From: Halothece sp. PCC 7418
GTDB taxonomy: Bacteria > Cyanobacteriota > Cyanobacteriia > Cyanobacteriales > Rubidibacteraceae
Direction of reading: 5' to 3'
Assembly: GCF_000317635.1 (NCBI RefSeq)
Contig: NC_019779.1
Span: forward strand, 2,976,001-3,040,000
DNA: 64,000 nucleotides
Under the pieces are notes generated by a model, which was not told the origin of the DNA, ran no database searches, and saw only the letters and a program-made list of their open reading frames with translations. The position numbers and the translations under genes were made by a program. Within the stretch, counting starts at the first letter, position 1. Every line of letters starts with the position of its first letter. Shown here one piece after another: positions 36,554-45,324 of the stretch.

Positions 36554-37447
36554 ATGTCTCTTGGTTCTCTCTACTTAAAATTTAAACAGAAATACGGTCA
36601 CGGCTTAGAAGTGGCTCATTATCGCGATCGCGTTCGCCCGAAAATTCTGCAAACCCCCCCCATTACCAACACCACTGACACAACCTGCGAAATTCACGTT
36701 CTAACATCCGCCAATGACTGGCTTAATTTAATCTGGGGGCTTAAGTCTCTTTACTACTATACAGGACGGAATTATGCCCTTTGCATTCATGGCGATACCA
36801 GTTTAACGGAAGAACAGGAAGCGATTTTTAGGGAACATTTTCCCAATGCAAGGGTTATTCCCCGCGCAGAAGCAGACGAAGCAATGTTTGAATTCCTGAA
36901 ACCTTATCCACGGTGTTTAGAGTTTCGGAAAAATAATCATCTCTCTCCCAAAGTGTTTGATTTTACTGCTTACCTCAGCAGCGATCGAATGTTTCTATTT
37001 GATAGCGATATCCTCTTTTTTAGCGAACCGAAAGAATTACTCAATCGTTTAGAAAATCCGAATTATGAGAAAAATTCGGTTAATGCTGATGTGGGAACTG
37101 CTTATACGATTGACCCTGAAGTTGTAAAAGAGAAAATGGGCTTTGAGGTAATCCCTCGCTTTAACTCAGGGTTAGGGGTGATTCATAAAACATCAATGGA
37201 TCTTGACTGGATTGAGGAATTTCTCAGTTTGCCTGATATTGTCGGTCATTTTTGGCGCATTGAACAAACTTTATATGCTTTGTGTAGTTCTCGATTTGGC
37301 GTGGAATTACTCCCCAGTGAATATGATGTTCATTTAGAAGAGGGAATTAATGGTTCACCCTCGCGTCATTATGTCGGGGCAATTCGACATCAACTATATG
37401 GGGAAGGAATTAAGCAATTAGTGAAACAAGGGTTTTTAAAGGCTTGA
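36554..37447 (+). CDS. Glycosyltransferase-like protein, GT-A fold with DSD motif
   Basis: About 297 residues from ATG 36554, 17 residues shorter than the longest frame. It reads MSLGSLYLKFKQKYGHGLEVA. CEIHVLTSANDWLNLIWGLKSLYYYTG and LSSDRMFLFDSDILFFSEP (D-S-D metal site) resemble GT8/GT-A enzymes, and FEVIPRFNSGLGVI fits the donor region. Sugar unknown. Confidence 0.7.
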   Translation: MSLGSLYLKFKQKYGHGLEVAHYRDRVRPKILQTPPITNTTDTTCEIHVLTSANDWLNLIWGLKSLYYYTGRNYALCIHGDTSLTEEQEAIFREHFPNARVIPRAEADEAMFEFLKPYPRCLEFRKNNHLSPKVFDFTAYLSSDRMFLFDSDILFFSEPKELLNRLENPNYEKNSVNADVGTAYTIDPEVVKEKMGFEVIPRFNSGLGVIHKTSMDLDWIEEFLSLPDIVGHFWRIEQTLYALCSSRFGVELLPSEYDVHLEEGINGSPSRHYVGAIRHQLYGEGIKQLVKQGFLKA

Positions 37448-37479
37448 TCGGAATCCAACCATGAAAACAACCATTTCTG

Positions 37480-37602
37480 ATGTTAGGAGGAGCAACCCCT
37501 GATCAATTACAAGCAGTTAGAGAAGTGATTAATCAATATTTACCTACAGCAAAGGAAGATTTAGAGAGCCTAATTACGCTAGGAAAACTCGAAAGAGAGT
37601 AA
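37480..37602 (+). CDS. Short ORF, probable 3' remnant of an unknown gene
   Basis: 40 codons (MLGGATPDQLQAVREVINQYLPTAKEDLES...). An unrelated-looking helical peptide lies in the 180-base gap between two transferase genes. I do not recognise a family, and it may be leftover coding sequence. Confidence 0.25.
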   Translation: MLGGATPDQLQAVREVINQYLPTAKEDLESLITLGKLERE

Positions 37603-37626
37603 AACGCTAAAGACGGTTAAATTGCA

Positions 37627-38697
37627 ATGGTAACTAAACTCGGAATTTGGTCTCCCCAAGTTGAATGTCTTGCCTATACGATCGCGCGATCCTGTGCTGG
37701 AAAAGATTGTCAAGTAACGGTCTTTACCAAGCCAAAACAAGCAGTAGAATATCGCGGTCATGCCTTTTACTATGAGAAGTTACAAAGCCTAGAACAAGTC
37801 AAAATTATTCACACCGTCCATGAAGAAGAAAATATCTTAGACTGGTTATATCTTCTGGGGTTTGATTCTACTGCCTCCAAACAAGACTTAATGGAGTGTG
37901 CTCAAAAGGCTAAACACATTGGTTTATATTCTGGAGTGAGGAAAAGTTCTTATCCAAGAAATATTTGGCATCAAATTAAAGAGTTTATCAAATTATTTCC
38001 TCTCTCTTCACAACTGAATAAAGTTTTCTTAGCCGATGGTTTTTATTCATTTGATTTTTACAGCGCGATCGCGCAAAGAGAATTAGTGGGAATTGATGTT
38101 CATTCTAACTTTTTAGAAAATCAAGAGCTTTACGAAAAATTATTTGCGTTTCAATGGCAACCGCAAAACAAACGAAAATATCAATTCAACTTTATCGGTA
38201 ATCGGAGTCCGAATTGGAGAACCCAAATTATTAATCAGATCAGGGGGAAACTAGAAAAACAGCAATTTTCCCTAACCACTGATCCAGAATTCGCAGACAA
38301 TTCCTCAAATATGCTTTGGATTGAGTATGGCGATGAACCTGGTGAAAAGAGAGGGGTTTCTCCTCAAGAGTATATACAATGTCTCTTAGACTCTGATTTT
38401 ACCCTGTGTCCCCCCGGATACAGCCGTCTTACTCACAGGGTAGTTGAGGCGCTAGTATTAGGAAGTATCCCTGTCTTACATGAAGAGGAACTAGAAATTT
38501 ACGATCTAAGTTTAAAGGATGGATATAATTGTTTAGCAGTGAAAAACCAAAACTGGCTGGCAAGTATTGAAAAAATTATGACCATGAACCAAGTTCAAAT
38601 TGAATCAATGCGGAAAAATATTTTGACGATGAAAGAGTCTTATTTAACCGATAAGGCTTTCTGCAAAAGACTGAAAACAAAAATGGGAGCAAGCTAA
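37627..38697 (+). CDS. Exostosin-family-like glycosyltransferase (GT47-type)
   Basis: 356 residues. FTLCPPGYSRLTHRVVEALVLGSIPVL near 255 is the exostosin signature (C-P-x-G-x, R-x-x-E-A). KRKYQFNFIGNRSPNWR precedes it, as in bacterial GT47 relatives. The N-terminal third (WSPQVECLAYTIARS) does not match anything I know. A glycan-chain transferase is likely; sugar unknown. Confidence 0.72.
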   Translation: MVTKLGIWSPQVECLAYTIARSCAGKDCQVTVFTKPKQAVEYRGHAFYYEKLQSLEQVKIIHTVHEEENILDWLYLLGFDSTASKQDLMECAQKAKHIGLYSGVRKSSYPRNIWHQIKEFIKLFPLSSQLNKVFLADGFYSFDFYSAIAQRELVGIDVHSNFLENQELYEKLFAFQWQPQNKRKYQFNFIGNRSPNWRTQIINQIRGKLEKQQFSLTTDPEFADNSSNMLWIEYGDEPGEKRGVSPQEYIQCLLDSDFTLCPPGYSRLTHRVVEALVLGSIPVLHEEELEIYDLSLKDGYNCLAVKNQNWLASIEKIMTMNQVQIESMRKNILTMKESYLTDKAFCKRLKTKMGAS

Positions 38698-38740
38698 TTT
38701 AAACCAAATAAGGATTCTGATAATTTAAGACTTAGAGAAA

Positions 38741-39027
38741 ATGACAAAATCTTTACTAGAGCGGACAAAAAAAGTATGGGAAGAAAAAAGATTACCCTAT
38801 CGGTTAAAACATCGGTGGGGAGAATTAGGGGTGCTTCCTAATTGTTTAATTGTGGGAGCCCAGAAAGCAGGAACTACTTCACTCTATGAACACTTGATTC
38901 GTCATCCTGATGTGTGGCCCCCTGATTGTAGAGAAATAAACTTTGGTTAAATATCTTTCCAAAAGAGCAAATCAAAATTATTAAATCTGAAGATATATGG
39001 GAAGATGCTAGCAAGTATTTAGAGTGA
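38741..39027 (+). pseudogene. Sulfotransferase gene with large internal deletion
   Basis: The first 69 codons reach VGAQKAGTTSLYEHLIRHPDVWPP, a perfect PAPS loop, and stop at 38950. The following frame (38950-39027) reads IFPKEQIKIIKSEDIWEDASKYLE, a typical later sulfotransferase segment. About 150 residues in between are lost, so it is dead. This is one of three genes in the window that keep both ends but lost the middle. Confidence 0.75.
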
Positions 39028-39081
39028 TCAGTTGTGCGCGATCGCGCTTGCGATAACCTTTCGAATTGTCTCTAATTAGGA

Positions 39082-39324
39082 TTAATGTTGGTTCATATAG
39101 GTGCGTAAAATCTGGTTAATCAAGGTTTGATAGTGGGGAGTTTGATGTTTTAGCCAATCAAGGACATCTTGGTCTAAGGGGATGGTAACGGTTTTTTTCG
39201 AGATAGGTTCAACTTTCCTGGCATTTTGCCAAAATTGTTCGTCTAATTCGGGAATATCTGAAGTGTCGATTTCTGAGTCAGGGAGATTTTGTAGTTGTTT
39301 AAGTCGTTCGGGCGAGATAGTCAT
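39082..39324 (-). CDS. brnA: BrnA-type antitoxin
   Basis: 80 residues from ATG 39324, chosen because GGAGA lies nine bases upstream; the frame is open for a further 26 codons. TISPERLKQLQNLPDSEIDTSDIPELDEQFW is the BrnA N-terminal pattern and VTIPLDQDVLDWLKHQTPHYQTLINQILRTYM a ribbon-helix-helix-like C-terminus that binds DNA and the toxin. It overlaps the toxin gene by 26 bases and probably represses the pair. Confidence 0.85.
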   Translation of the reverse strand: MTISPERLKQLQNLPDSEIDTSDIPELDEQFWQNARKVEPISKKTVTIPLDQDVLDWLKHQTPHYQTLINQILRTYMNQH

Positions 39325-39580
39325 AGTATTGTCTCCTTTCTTTTGGAGTTGCTTTTCGGGCTGAGATAATGCGGATGTTACCGTTTCGTTCTGTATGAAC
39401 AACAGTAATAATTACAACGCCTTGAATTGCTCCAATGCTAATTTCACGGGTTTCTCCGTAATTGTACCGTTCATCAATCGCGGTAAAGACAATCCCATCA
39501 AAAATTTCTACCGCTTCTTCAAAGCTGATCTTATGTTTTTTGAGATTCTGTTGATTTTTGTTTTCATCCCACTCAAACAT
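39299..39580 (-). CDS. brnT: BrnT-type ribonuclease toxin
   Basis: 93 residues. MFEWDENKNQQNLKKHKISFEEAVEIFDG is the BrnT start, ERYNYGETREISIGAIQGVVIITVVHTERNGNIRIISARKATPKERR the catalytic domain of the RelE-like fold (Arg-rich end). It cleaves RNA when not bound by BrnA. It is the first gene of a toxin-antitoxin operon inside the polysaccharide locus. Confidence 0.88.
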   Translation of the reverse strand: MFEWDENKNQQNLKKHKISFEEAVEIFDGIVFTAIDERYNYGETREISIGAIQGVVIITVVHTERNGNIRIISARKATPKERRQYYDYLARTT

Positions 39581-39970
39581 TATGATATTTATATTTTAAA
39601 GCAGAAAAATTTATTTTAGCAGTTTTGCGTTTGGGCTTCGATTTCCTCTATTGTTAGCATTGCCTATAACACTTCCTAATTAGGTGCTGGCAAAACTTTT
39701 AAGAGGCAGCGCGATCGCGCTGCCAATAACCTTTCTATGCAAATCAAGTGAAATGTACGATAATGTCTGTAAATTTTTAGCAGAAACCTTAATTTGAAGC
39801 AATTAGATTATGGGAGCAACCTCCAGAGAGGTTTTTATCTTCCCCAAGATTGTACCCTTGTGCAGTTTTAACTGAACCAGACAAAGCAGAAAAGACGTTA
39901 ATAAGGAATACTCCAATGGTTGCTACATAAGACTGGTTTAAAAATCCCCCCTAGCCCCCCTTAGTAAGGG

Positions 39971-41199
39971 CAGGGCTGTTTCATTCTCGGGGTAAAATTG
40001 TAAATGTAAAGCGCGATCGCGTAACTAAATCCACAGCGCGATTGCGCTCCGCGCACCAAATCGAAGATTTGATCGCGCATTTTTAGAAAAATTTCTAATA
40101 TGTCTAGTTTAATCAGTTTCTTAAAACAAGTCAAGGACTGGCGGGATTCCAGTGGAAAAAGATATCCCCTATGGTGGATACTCCTAATTGTTATTTTAGG
40201 GCTAATGGTAGGTTGTTTAAGTTATAGAGACCTATCTGCTTTTGCTAAGAATCATCATGACTATCTTCTTCGCCTTGCCAAAAATACTCACCTTAAAGTT
40301 CCGTCCTACTCCACCATTAGAAGAATCATGATGGGAATAGAAAATGATAATTTAATTCCAATTTTTAATCAATGGGCAACTCAATTATCTTCAAAAGAAG
40401 AAATTCCAGATTGGATCGCGATCGATGGCAAAAGTATTAAATCAACTTTAACTGATACCTACGGAAATAAACAGAATTTTGCTTCAATTGTCTCTTGGTT
40501 TTCTCAAGAAAATGGATTGGTTTTAGCCTTGGAAAAATTGGAGAATAAAAAGACTTCAGAAATTCACTGTGTTCGAGAAATGGTGGATAATACACCTTTA
40601 TTCAATAAGATTTTGACTCTAGATGCTGTCCACTGTCAAAAGAAACAATTAGAACGATTAATCGCTCTCATAATGATTATGTAATTGCGGTTAAGAAAAA
40701 TCAACCTAAGTTGTACAACAGTTTAGAAGAAATTGCTCACAATCAGATTCCTTTTCAAGAGAATATCTGCACCGACACGAGTCATGGACGACAAATTACT
40801 CGCCAAGTCTCTGTTTTTGAAGTTCCAGAAAAAGTTCCTAAGATTTGGCAAGGAAGTCAGTATTTTATTAAAGTAGAAAGGAAAGGTTATCGAAAAGACA
40901 AGCCTTATCATCAAATCGTTTATTATTTAAGTAGTTGTGATCAAACAGCTAAAAATTTAGTGAAAAAATTCAGGGACATTGGGGAATTGAAAACCAACTA
41001 CATTGGGTCAAAGATGTTATTTTTGCTGAAGATACTTCCCCAATACACCATCTTCAGTCAGCAGTCAACTTTTCAGTTTTAAAGACCATTTGTCTCAATC
41101 TTTTTAGATTATTAGGCTTTTTATCAATTACCGAAGGGCGAAGATGGCTTGGACAGAGGCTTTGGCTACTCCCCATTTTGATAGAATGAAACAGCCCTG
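39971..41199. mobile_element. ISAs1-family insertion sequence
   Basis: About 1.23 kb, bounded by perfect 16-base inverted repeats CAGGGCTGTTTCATTC (39971-39986) and GAATGAAACAGCCCTG (41184-41199). Both sides are flanked by CCTTAGTAAGGG (39959-39970 and 41200-41211). Because the target is itself palindromic, the duplication can be read as 8, 10 or 12 bases, matching the 8-10 usual for ISAs1. It carries one transposase frame with two frameshifts. Confidence 0.85.
40100..41189 (+). pseudogene. ISAs1 transposase, two frameshifts
   Basis: The first frame begins LISFLKQVKDWRDSSGKRYPLWWILLIVILG and contains PDWIAIDGKSIKST and LTLDAVHCQKK, where the DDE Asp residues lie. One A added near 40643 continues into KTIRTINRSHNDYVIAVKKNQPKLYNSLEEIA. 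A second single A added in the run near 40968 continues into IQGHWGIENQLHWVKDVIFAED (the DDE Glu) to the stop at 41187-41189. If both are real, the enzyme is dead; if they are sequence errors it could be intact (about 363 residues). Confidence 0.82.
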
Positions 41200-41511
41200 C
41201 CTTAGTAAGGGGGGTTGGGGGGATCGATATGTAGCAGGCTTTTTTGTATTTCATATAAGAAATGTTGCTCAACAGTTGAACACAACCGAGGAGTTACCCC
41301 AGCGCGATAACCTCAGCGCAGCCACAGGAATTTTAGCGGGGTTAATCTTAAATAAGAACCTAATTCGCCAAGTGTTAAAGAAGGAAATTATGAAAGAGTC
41401 AGTCATTTACCAAGACATTCTTGCTGAAGGTCGTTTCGAGGGAAAACAATGGGAAATCTGTGGTGATAGTTATCTTATTATGAGAGCCATAAATACTAGG
41501 AAAAATTAGTC

Positions 41512-42108
41512 GTGTTTACCGATTTATTGAACCTTCCTCTTGATCGCGATCGCGCGAGTCATGCAGATCAAACCCTTAGTCTCGCTGGTATGACTTGGGA
41601 TGATTACGAACGGTTAACAGCAGAAGAGTTTGGATATCATATCTCTTATTGGAATGGAGTGATCACAATTGTGTCCCCCAGTAGGAACCATGAGAAAATA
41701 GCGGAAGTGATCAATGGTTTAATTAAAACTTACTGTCGCAAGTATAATTTGACTTATTTTCCCATGGGTTCAACCACATTTAAAAATCCCCCCTTAGCAG
41801 GGAAAGAACCCGATCATAGCTTTGCTTTTGAAACGGATAAATCGATTCCCGATCTAGCTGTAGAAGTTACTTATACTAGTGGTACTGTCGCGGATTTAGA
41901 AAAGTACCACTCTTTGGAAGTAAAGGAAGTTTGGTTTTGGAACGACAATAAGATGACTTTTTATCATCTGGCTAATGGGAAATATCAAAAAACGGAGGAA
42001 AGTATTTGTCTGGCTAAACTAACGACTAATTTTTTGGTTACTTTTGTGAATCGGGGATTGAAAGAAACACCACTCACGATTGAGGAAGATTTTTATGATT
42101 CGTTATAG
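41512..42108 (+). CDS. Uma2 family endonuclease-like protein
   Basis: 198 residues from a GTG start. Core marks are YHISYWNGVITIVSPSRNHEKIAEVI, KEPDHSFAFETDKSIPDLAVEVTYTSGTVADLEKYHSLEVKEVWFW. The metal-binding Asp/Glu of the family fall in EPDHSF and AVEV. It is the only complete Uma2 gene in the middle of the window, next to the decayed nuclease gene. Role unproven. Confidence 0.85.
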   Translation: MFTDLLNLPLDRDRASHADQTLSLAGMTWDDYERLTAEEFGYHISYWNGVITIVSPSRNHEKIAEVINGLIKTYCRKYNLTYFPMGSTTFKNPPLAGKEPDHSFAFETDKSIPDLAVEVTYTSGTVADLEKYHSLEVKEVWFWNDNKMTFYHLANGKYQKTEESICLAKLTTNFLVTFVNRGLKETPLTIEEDFYDSL

Positions 42109-42260
42109 CCACAGGAATATTAGAAACTTGGCTTCATTCAAGTTAATCATCAGTTTCTTGAGAGTGCTTATATCATAGAACATTAGCCCGCACCGCTAGG
42201 GAAACTGAGCCAAAGTCATCGCGCTGAAATTGATCATCATTTATTATTAAATCATTTCCT

Positions 42261-43418
42261 ATGAATCAGCAGGCTTCGACTCACGAAAAACATCAAATAC
42301 GAGTTTTAATGATGCCTGACTATCGACAGGATAACCCTTATCAACAGTTACTTGCTAATTCGCTAAAAACAGAGGGAGTCGAAGTGCAATTTCCTCAAGG
42401 TTATCGTCGTGTTTTTCCAATTTTTAGAGCCATTACAACTCAAAACAAACCGATTCATATCCTACACCTCCACTGGCTGAATTTATATCTTAAAGGTAAA
42501 AATTTGCCAAGTAAGTGGCTTTACGCGCTTAAAGTGCTGATTGATGTTTGGTTAACTTGCCAAACTGGAACAAAAATTGTGTGGACTGTTCATAATCTTG
42601 TTCCCCACGATACTAAATTTCCTCGGTTGGAATACTGGACAAGACGCTTATTGGTGAAAATGGCAAGCCGAGTTATTATTCATAATCACGCTTCCTTAGA
42701 ACCTTTACTTCAGGCTTATCAACTCGATTCCGTTAAGGTCAATATTATTCCTCATGGAAATTATCGCCCAGTGTATAAAGAAGCAATTCCGAAAGAAGAA
42801 GCAAGAAAAATCTTAGGGTTTCCACAACAAGGAAAAATCTACCTCAGCTTTGGTATGATACGACCCTATAAAGGGCTAGAATTCCTTCTAGGAGCTTGGG
42901 AAAAATGCCAAAATGATCAAGATTTGCTAGCAATTGTTGGACAAGCTAGAGGTCATGTCGAGTATGGGTCAGCTTTGGTCAAAAAAGCGGAGACAATTAA
43001 GGGTGCAATGGTTCGAGAAGGCTATGTAGATGATGAATTGATTCATATTTACTACAGTGCTGCAGATATTATCGTGCTTCCTTTCCAAAAGATTTTAACC
43101 TCTGGTAGTTTGATTTTAGCGATGTCTTTTAGCAAACCCATTATTGCTCCTTGCTTTCCTTCTATTACTGAAACCTTAGGAACAGCAGATTGGCTACTTT
43201 ATGATCCCGAAACAGAACAAGGTTTATTCAATGCAATTTGCAAAAGCAAAGATATAGACTTAGAAGCCTTGAGTACTTTAGTTAAGCAAGAGTGTCAGCG
43301 ACTGAATTGGGACAATATTGCTCAACAAACGAGCCAACTTTATCTCAGTTTAATCTCTCAAGAAGATAATAAGGATAACTCTGAAGTCGTGGCTGGAGCC
43401 AATGAAACAGACCGTTAG
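42261..43418 (+). CDS. Glycosyltransferase, GT4-like
   Basis: 385 residues, GT-B fold. IHILHLHWLNLYLKGKNLPSKWLYALKVLIDVWLTCQTGTKIVWTVHNLVPHD and RVIIHNHASLEPLL are typical of the acceptor half. The donor half has SFGMIRPYKGLEFLLGAWEK and ADIIVLPFQKILTSGSLILAMSFSKPIIAP. It overlaps the following GT2 gene by 17 bases and so is likely to be translated with it. Confidence 0.85.
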   Translation: MNQQASTHEKHQIRVLMMPDYRQDNPYQQLLANSLKTEGVEVQFPQGYRRVFPIFRAITTQNKPIHILHLHWLNLYLKGKNLPSKWLYALKVLIDVWLTCQTGTKIVWTVHNLVPHDTKFPRLEYWTRRLLVKMASRVIIHNHASLEPLLQAYQLDSVKVNIIPHGNYRPVYKEAIPKEEARKILGFPQQGKIYLSFGMIRPYKGLEFLLGAWEKCQNDQDLLAIVGQARGHVEYGSALVKKAETIKGAMVREGYVDDELIHIYYSAADIIVLPFQKILTSGSLILAMSFSKPIIAPCFPSITETLGTADWLLYDPETEQGLFNAICKSKDIDLEALSTLVKQECQRLNWDNIAQQTSQLYLSLISQEDNKDNSEVVAGANETDR

Positions 43419-44361
43419 TATTCTCATTCCTTGCTACAATGCTGAGCAGTGGATTGCTCAAACCATTCGCAGTGCTCTAGAACAAAGTTATCCCCATACA
43501 GAGGTGATTGTTGTTGATGATGGTTCGACGGATAATTCGGTAGCTGTGATTCAATCTTTTGATGGTCTGATTCAGTGGGAAACGCAATCCAATCAAGGGG
43601 GAAATCCGACTCGGAATCGACTCCTAGAACTGAGTACAGGAGAATGGATACAGTATCTAGACTCTGATGATTACCTCTTACCCGATAAGATTGAGAAACA
43701 GCTTGCCATATTAGCTCAAACTCCCCAAGCAGATGTCATTTATAGTCCTAGTATTTTTGAATATTGGGAACAAAAGCACTCTAGACAGCAAGTTCTTCCA
43801 ATTCCCGAACCTCATGACCCTTGGATATTACTAGCTCGATGGTATCTCCCGCAAACAGGAAGTCCACTTTGGCGCAAAAGCGCGATCGCGCAAGTCGGAG
43901 GATGGAAAACGGATCAACCCTGCTGTCAGGAACATGAACTTTATCTAAGATTACTAATGGCAAGCAAAAATTTTGTATATTGTGACCAGCCAGGCTCGAT
44001 TTATCGCCAATGGAGTGAAGAAACAGTTTGTCGAAAAGATATGCGTCAAACTTACACTCAACGCCTAATCATTGAGGATCACATGGAAAAACATCTCTCA
44101 GTAACTAACCAGTTAACAAAAGAGCGACAGCACGCCATTAATCAAGCTCGTTTTGAATGTGCTCGACAAATTTGGCTTTTTGACCAAAATTGGGCAAAAC
44201 AAATAATTAAACAAATTCAATTATCTGAACCTAACTTCCAACCCTTAGGAAATGCTGCCCCAAAAAGTTATCAATTTACTTATAAATTACTAGGCTTTAA
44301 CCTAGCTGAAGTAATCGCTAAGCAAAAGCGAAATCTTTTTTCTTTAATCTCAAACGCTTAG
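43402..44361 (+). CDS. Glycosyltransferase family 2
   Basis: 319 residues, GT-A fold. VSILIPCYNAEQWIAQTIRSALEQSYPHTEVIVVDDGSTDNSVAVI gives the nucleotide site and QYLDSDDYLLPDKIEKQL the D-S-D-D metal site. PGSIYRQWSEETVC and a helical C-terminus follow. It starts inside the previous gene. Last gene before a HIP1-free block. Confidence 0.92.
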   Translation: MKQTVSILIPCYNAEQWIAQTIRSALEQSYPHTEVIVVDDGSTDNSVAVIQSFDGLIQWETQSNQGGNPTRNRLLELSTGEWIQYLDSDDYLLPDKIEKQLAILAQTPQADVIYSPSIFEYWEQKHSRQQVLPIPEPHDPWILLARWYLPQTGSPLWRKSAIAQVGGWKTDQPCCQEHELYLRLLMASKNFVYCDQPGSIYRQWSEETVCRKDMRQTYTQRLIIEDHMEKHLSVTNQLTKERQHAINQARFECARQIWLFDQNWAKQIIKQIQLSEPNFQPLGNAAPKSYQFTYKLLGFNLAEVIAKQKRNLFSLISNA

Positions 44362-44406
44362 CGGGCATAATTATTAACCTAGAGAAAGAAATACAAATAC
44401 CTAATT

Positions 44407-45267
44407 ATGATCCATCCTTACAATTCGGAAGAAATTATTCAGGTGTGCCGTAATAATATAGACCGATATTTGCCATTTGCCAAAGATTATATTGATCGGG
44501 GGTCGCTGCACAGTGAAAATTTATTAATGTGTGCTTTATCAAAAGCTGTAGAAGCTAGAGTCATTATGGAAAGTGGTCGTTTCAAAGGACAAAGTACCTA
44601 TTGTCTGGGGAAGTTTTTTGAAAGGGAAGCACTACCAATAGAAAGCATAGATTTAGACAGACTAAGAGGTTCTAAAGCCTTGAAAATAAGTCTTGAAGAA
44701 GTAGACTCTATACATCGGTACGCAGAAGAACGTTTAATTACTCTTCCAAATGTTAAGCTCCATTATGGTAATTCCTTCAAAATTATGCCAAGATTACTGC
44801 AAAAATATCATGATCAACGGGTAACGCTATTTATTGATGGCCCTAAAGATATTCCAGCAGTGACTCTTGCCTTTAAATGCTTAGTCAAACATTCCAACAT
44901 TCCTATTATCTTTATACACGATTGTCCCAAAGGCTCTCCAGGGAGAAAAGCAATGGAAGACAACTTTGAATACACTTTTTTTTCAGACAACCTGCATTTT
45001 TTAGAAGCATTTTCTTACCTTGATGAAACTTGTCAAGGTGAACATTGGCAACCTTATCATCAAAAAGGGCAACCAAGTAATAGTTACGGACCAACATTGG
45101 GCATAGCTTTTCCGCAGCAGGAAGATATTAATCGTTATTTAAGACTAAACCCTAATTTTCTAGAAAGAAAGAGTATAACTATGCGATTTAAAGTTGGACT
45201 AAAATCCCTACAAAGTAATGGTGTTCGTGTAGTAATAAGACAAATACTAGAGAATTTACGTCGTTAA
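44407..45267 (+). CDS. Methyltransferase-like protein, class I SAM fold suspected
   Basis: 286 residues. EARVIMESGRFKGQSTYCLGKFF looks like motif I of the class I fold (E-x-G-x-x-x-G-x-S), with SIDLDRLRGSKAL after it and RVTLFIDGPKDIPAVTLAFK (F-I-D-G-P) in the place of motif IV. The pattern recalls cephalosporin-hydroxylase-like or sugar O-methyltransferases. It is not a firm family match. It may methylate a sugar of the polymer. Confidence 0.5.
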   Translation: MIHPYNSEEIIQVCRNNIDRYLPFAKDYIDRGSLHSENLLMCALSKAVEARVIMESGRFKGQSTYCLGKFFEREALPIESIDLDRLRGSKALKISLEEVDSIHRYAEERLITLPNVKLHYGNSFKIMPRLLQKYHDQRVTLFIDGPKDIPAVTLAFKCLVKHSNIPIIFIHDCPKGSPGRKAMEDNFEYTFFSDNLHFLEAFSYLDETCQGEHWQPYHQKGQPSNSYGPTLGIAFPQQEDINRYLRLNPNFLERKSITMRFKVGLKSLQSNGVRVVIRQILENLRR

Positions 45268-45324
45268 TAAGAACTCATTTGAAATTTGAATAGTAGAATT
45301 TATAAAGGAATAGATATTCATATA

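Larger units (their letters stand above)
39919..41259. mobile_element. Palindromic C-rich/G-rich element split by an IS (MITE-like)
   Basis: The left half (39929-39970) reads GCTACATAAGACTGG then AATCCCCCCTAGCCCCCC, and the right half (41200-41234) reads GGGGGGTTGGGGGGATCG then ATATGTAGC, which is inverted to the left. Removing the IS leaves one near-perfect palindrome that is common between cyanobacterial genes. It lies in the decayed nuclease gene at the repeat ATAAGGAAT/ATAAGAAAT. The exact outer ends are uncertain. Confidence 0.6.
39753..41509 (+). pseudogene. Rpn/DUF2887-like (PD-(D/E)XK nuclease) gene, internally deleted and split by insertions
   Basis: ATG 39753 reads MYDNVCKFLAET, then after a deletion and frame change FEAIRLWEQPPERFLSSPRLYPCAVLTEPDKAEKTLIRN up to about 39918. 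The rest resumes at about 41261: RNVAQQLNTTEELPQRDNLSAATGILAGLILNKNLIRQVLKKEIMKESVIYQDILAEG, to a stop at 41507-41509. This is the layout of the Rpn/putative-transposase proteins common in cyanobacteria. Between the halves lie a palindromic element and an ISAs1 copy. Confidence 0.7.

Noticed and set aside
40100-40684. ISAs1 transposase as two genes with programmed frameshift
   Set aside because: No slippery heptamer at the break, and this family normally has a single frame; a missing A in a run explains it better.
45286-45324. TTG start of the sulfotransferase at 45286
   Set aside because: It adds 13 residues with no homology and no ribosome site; ATG 45325 fits better, though not proven.
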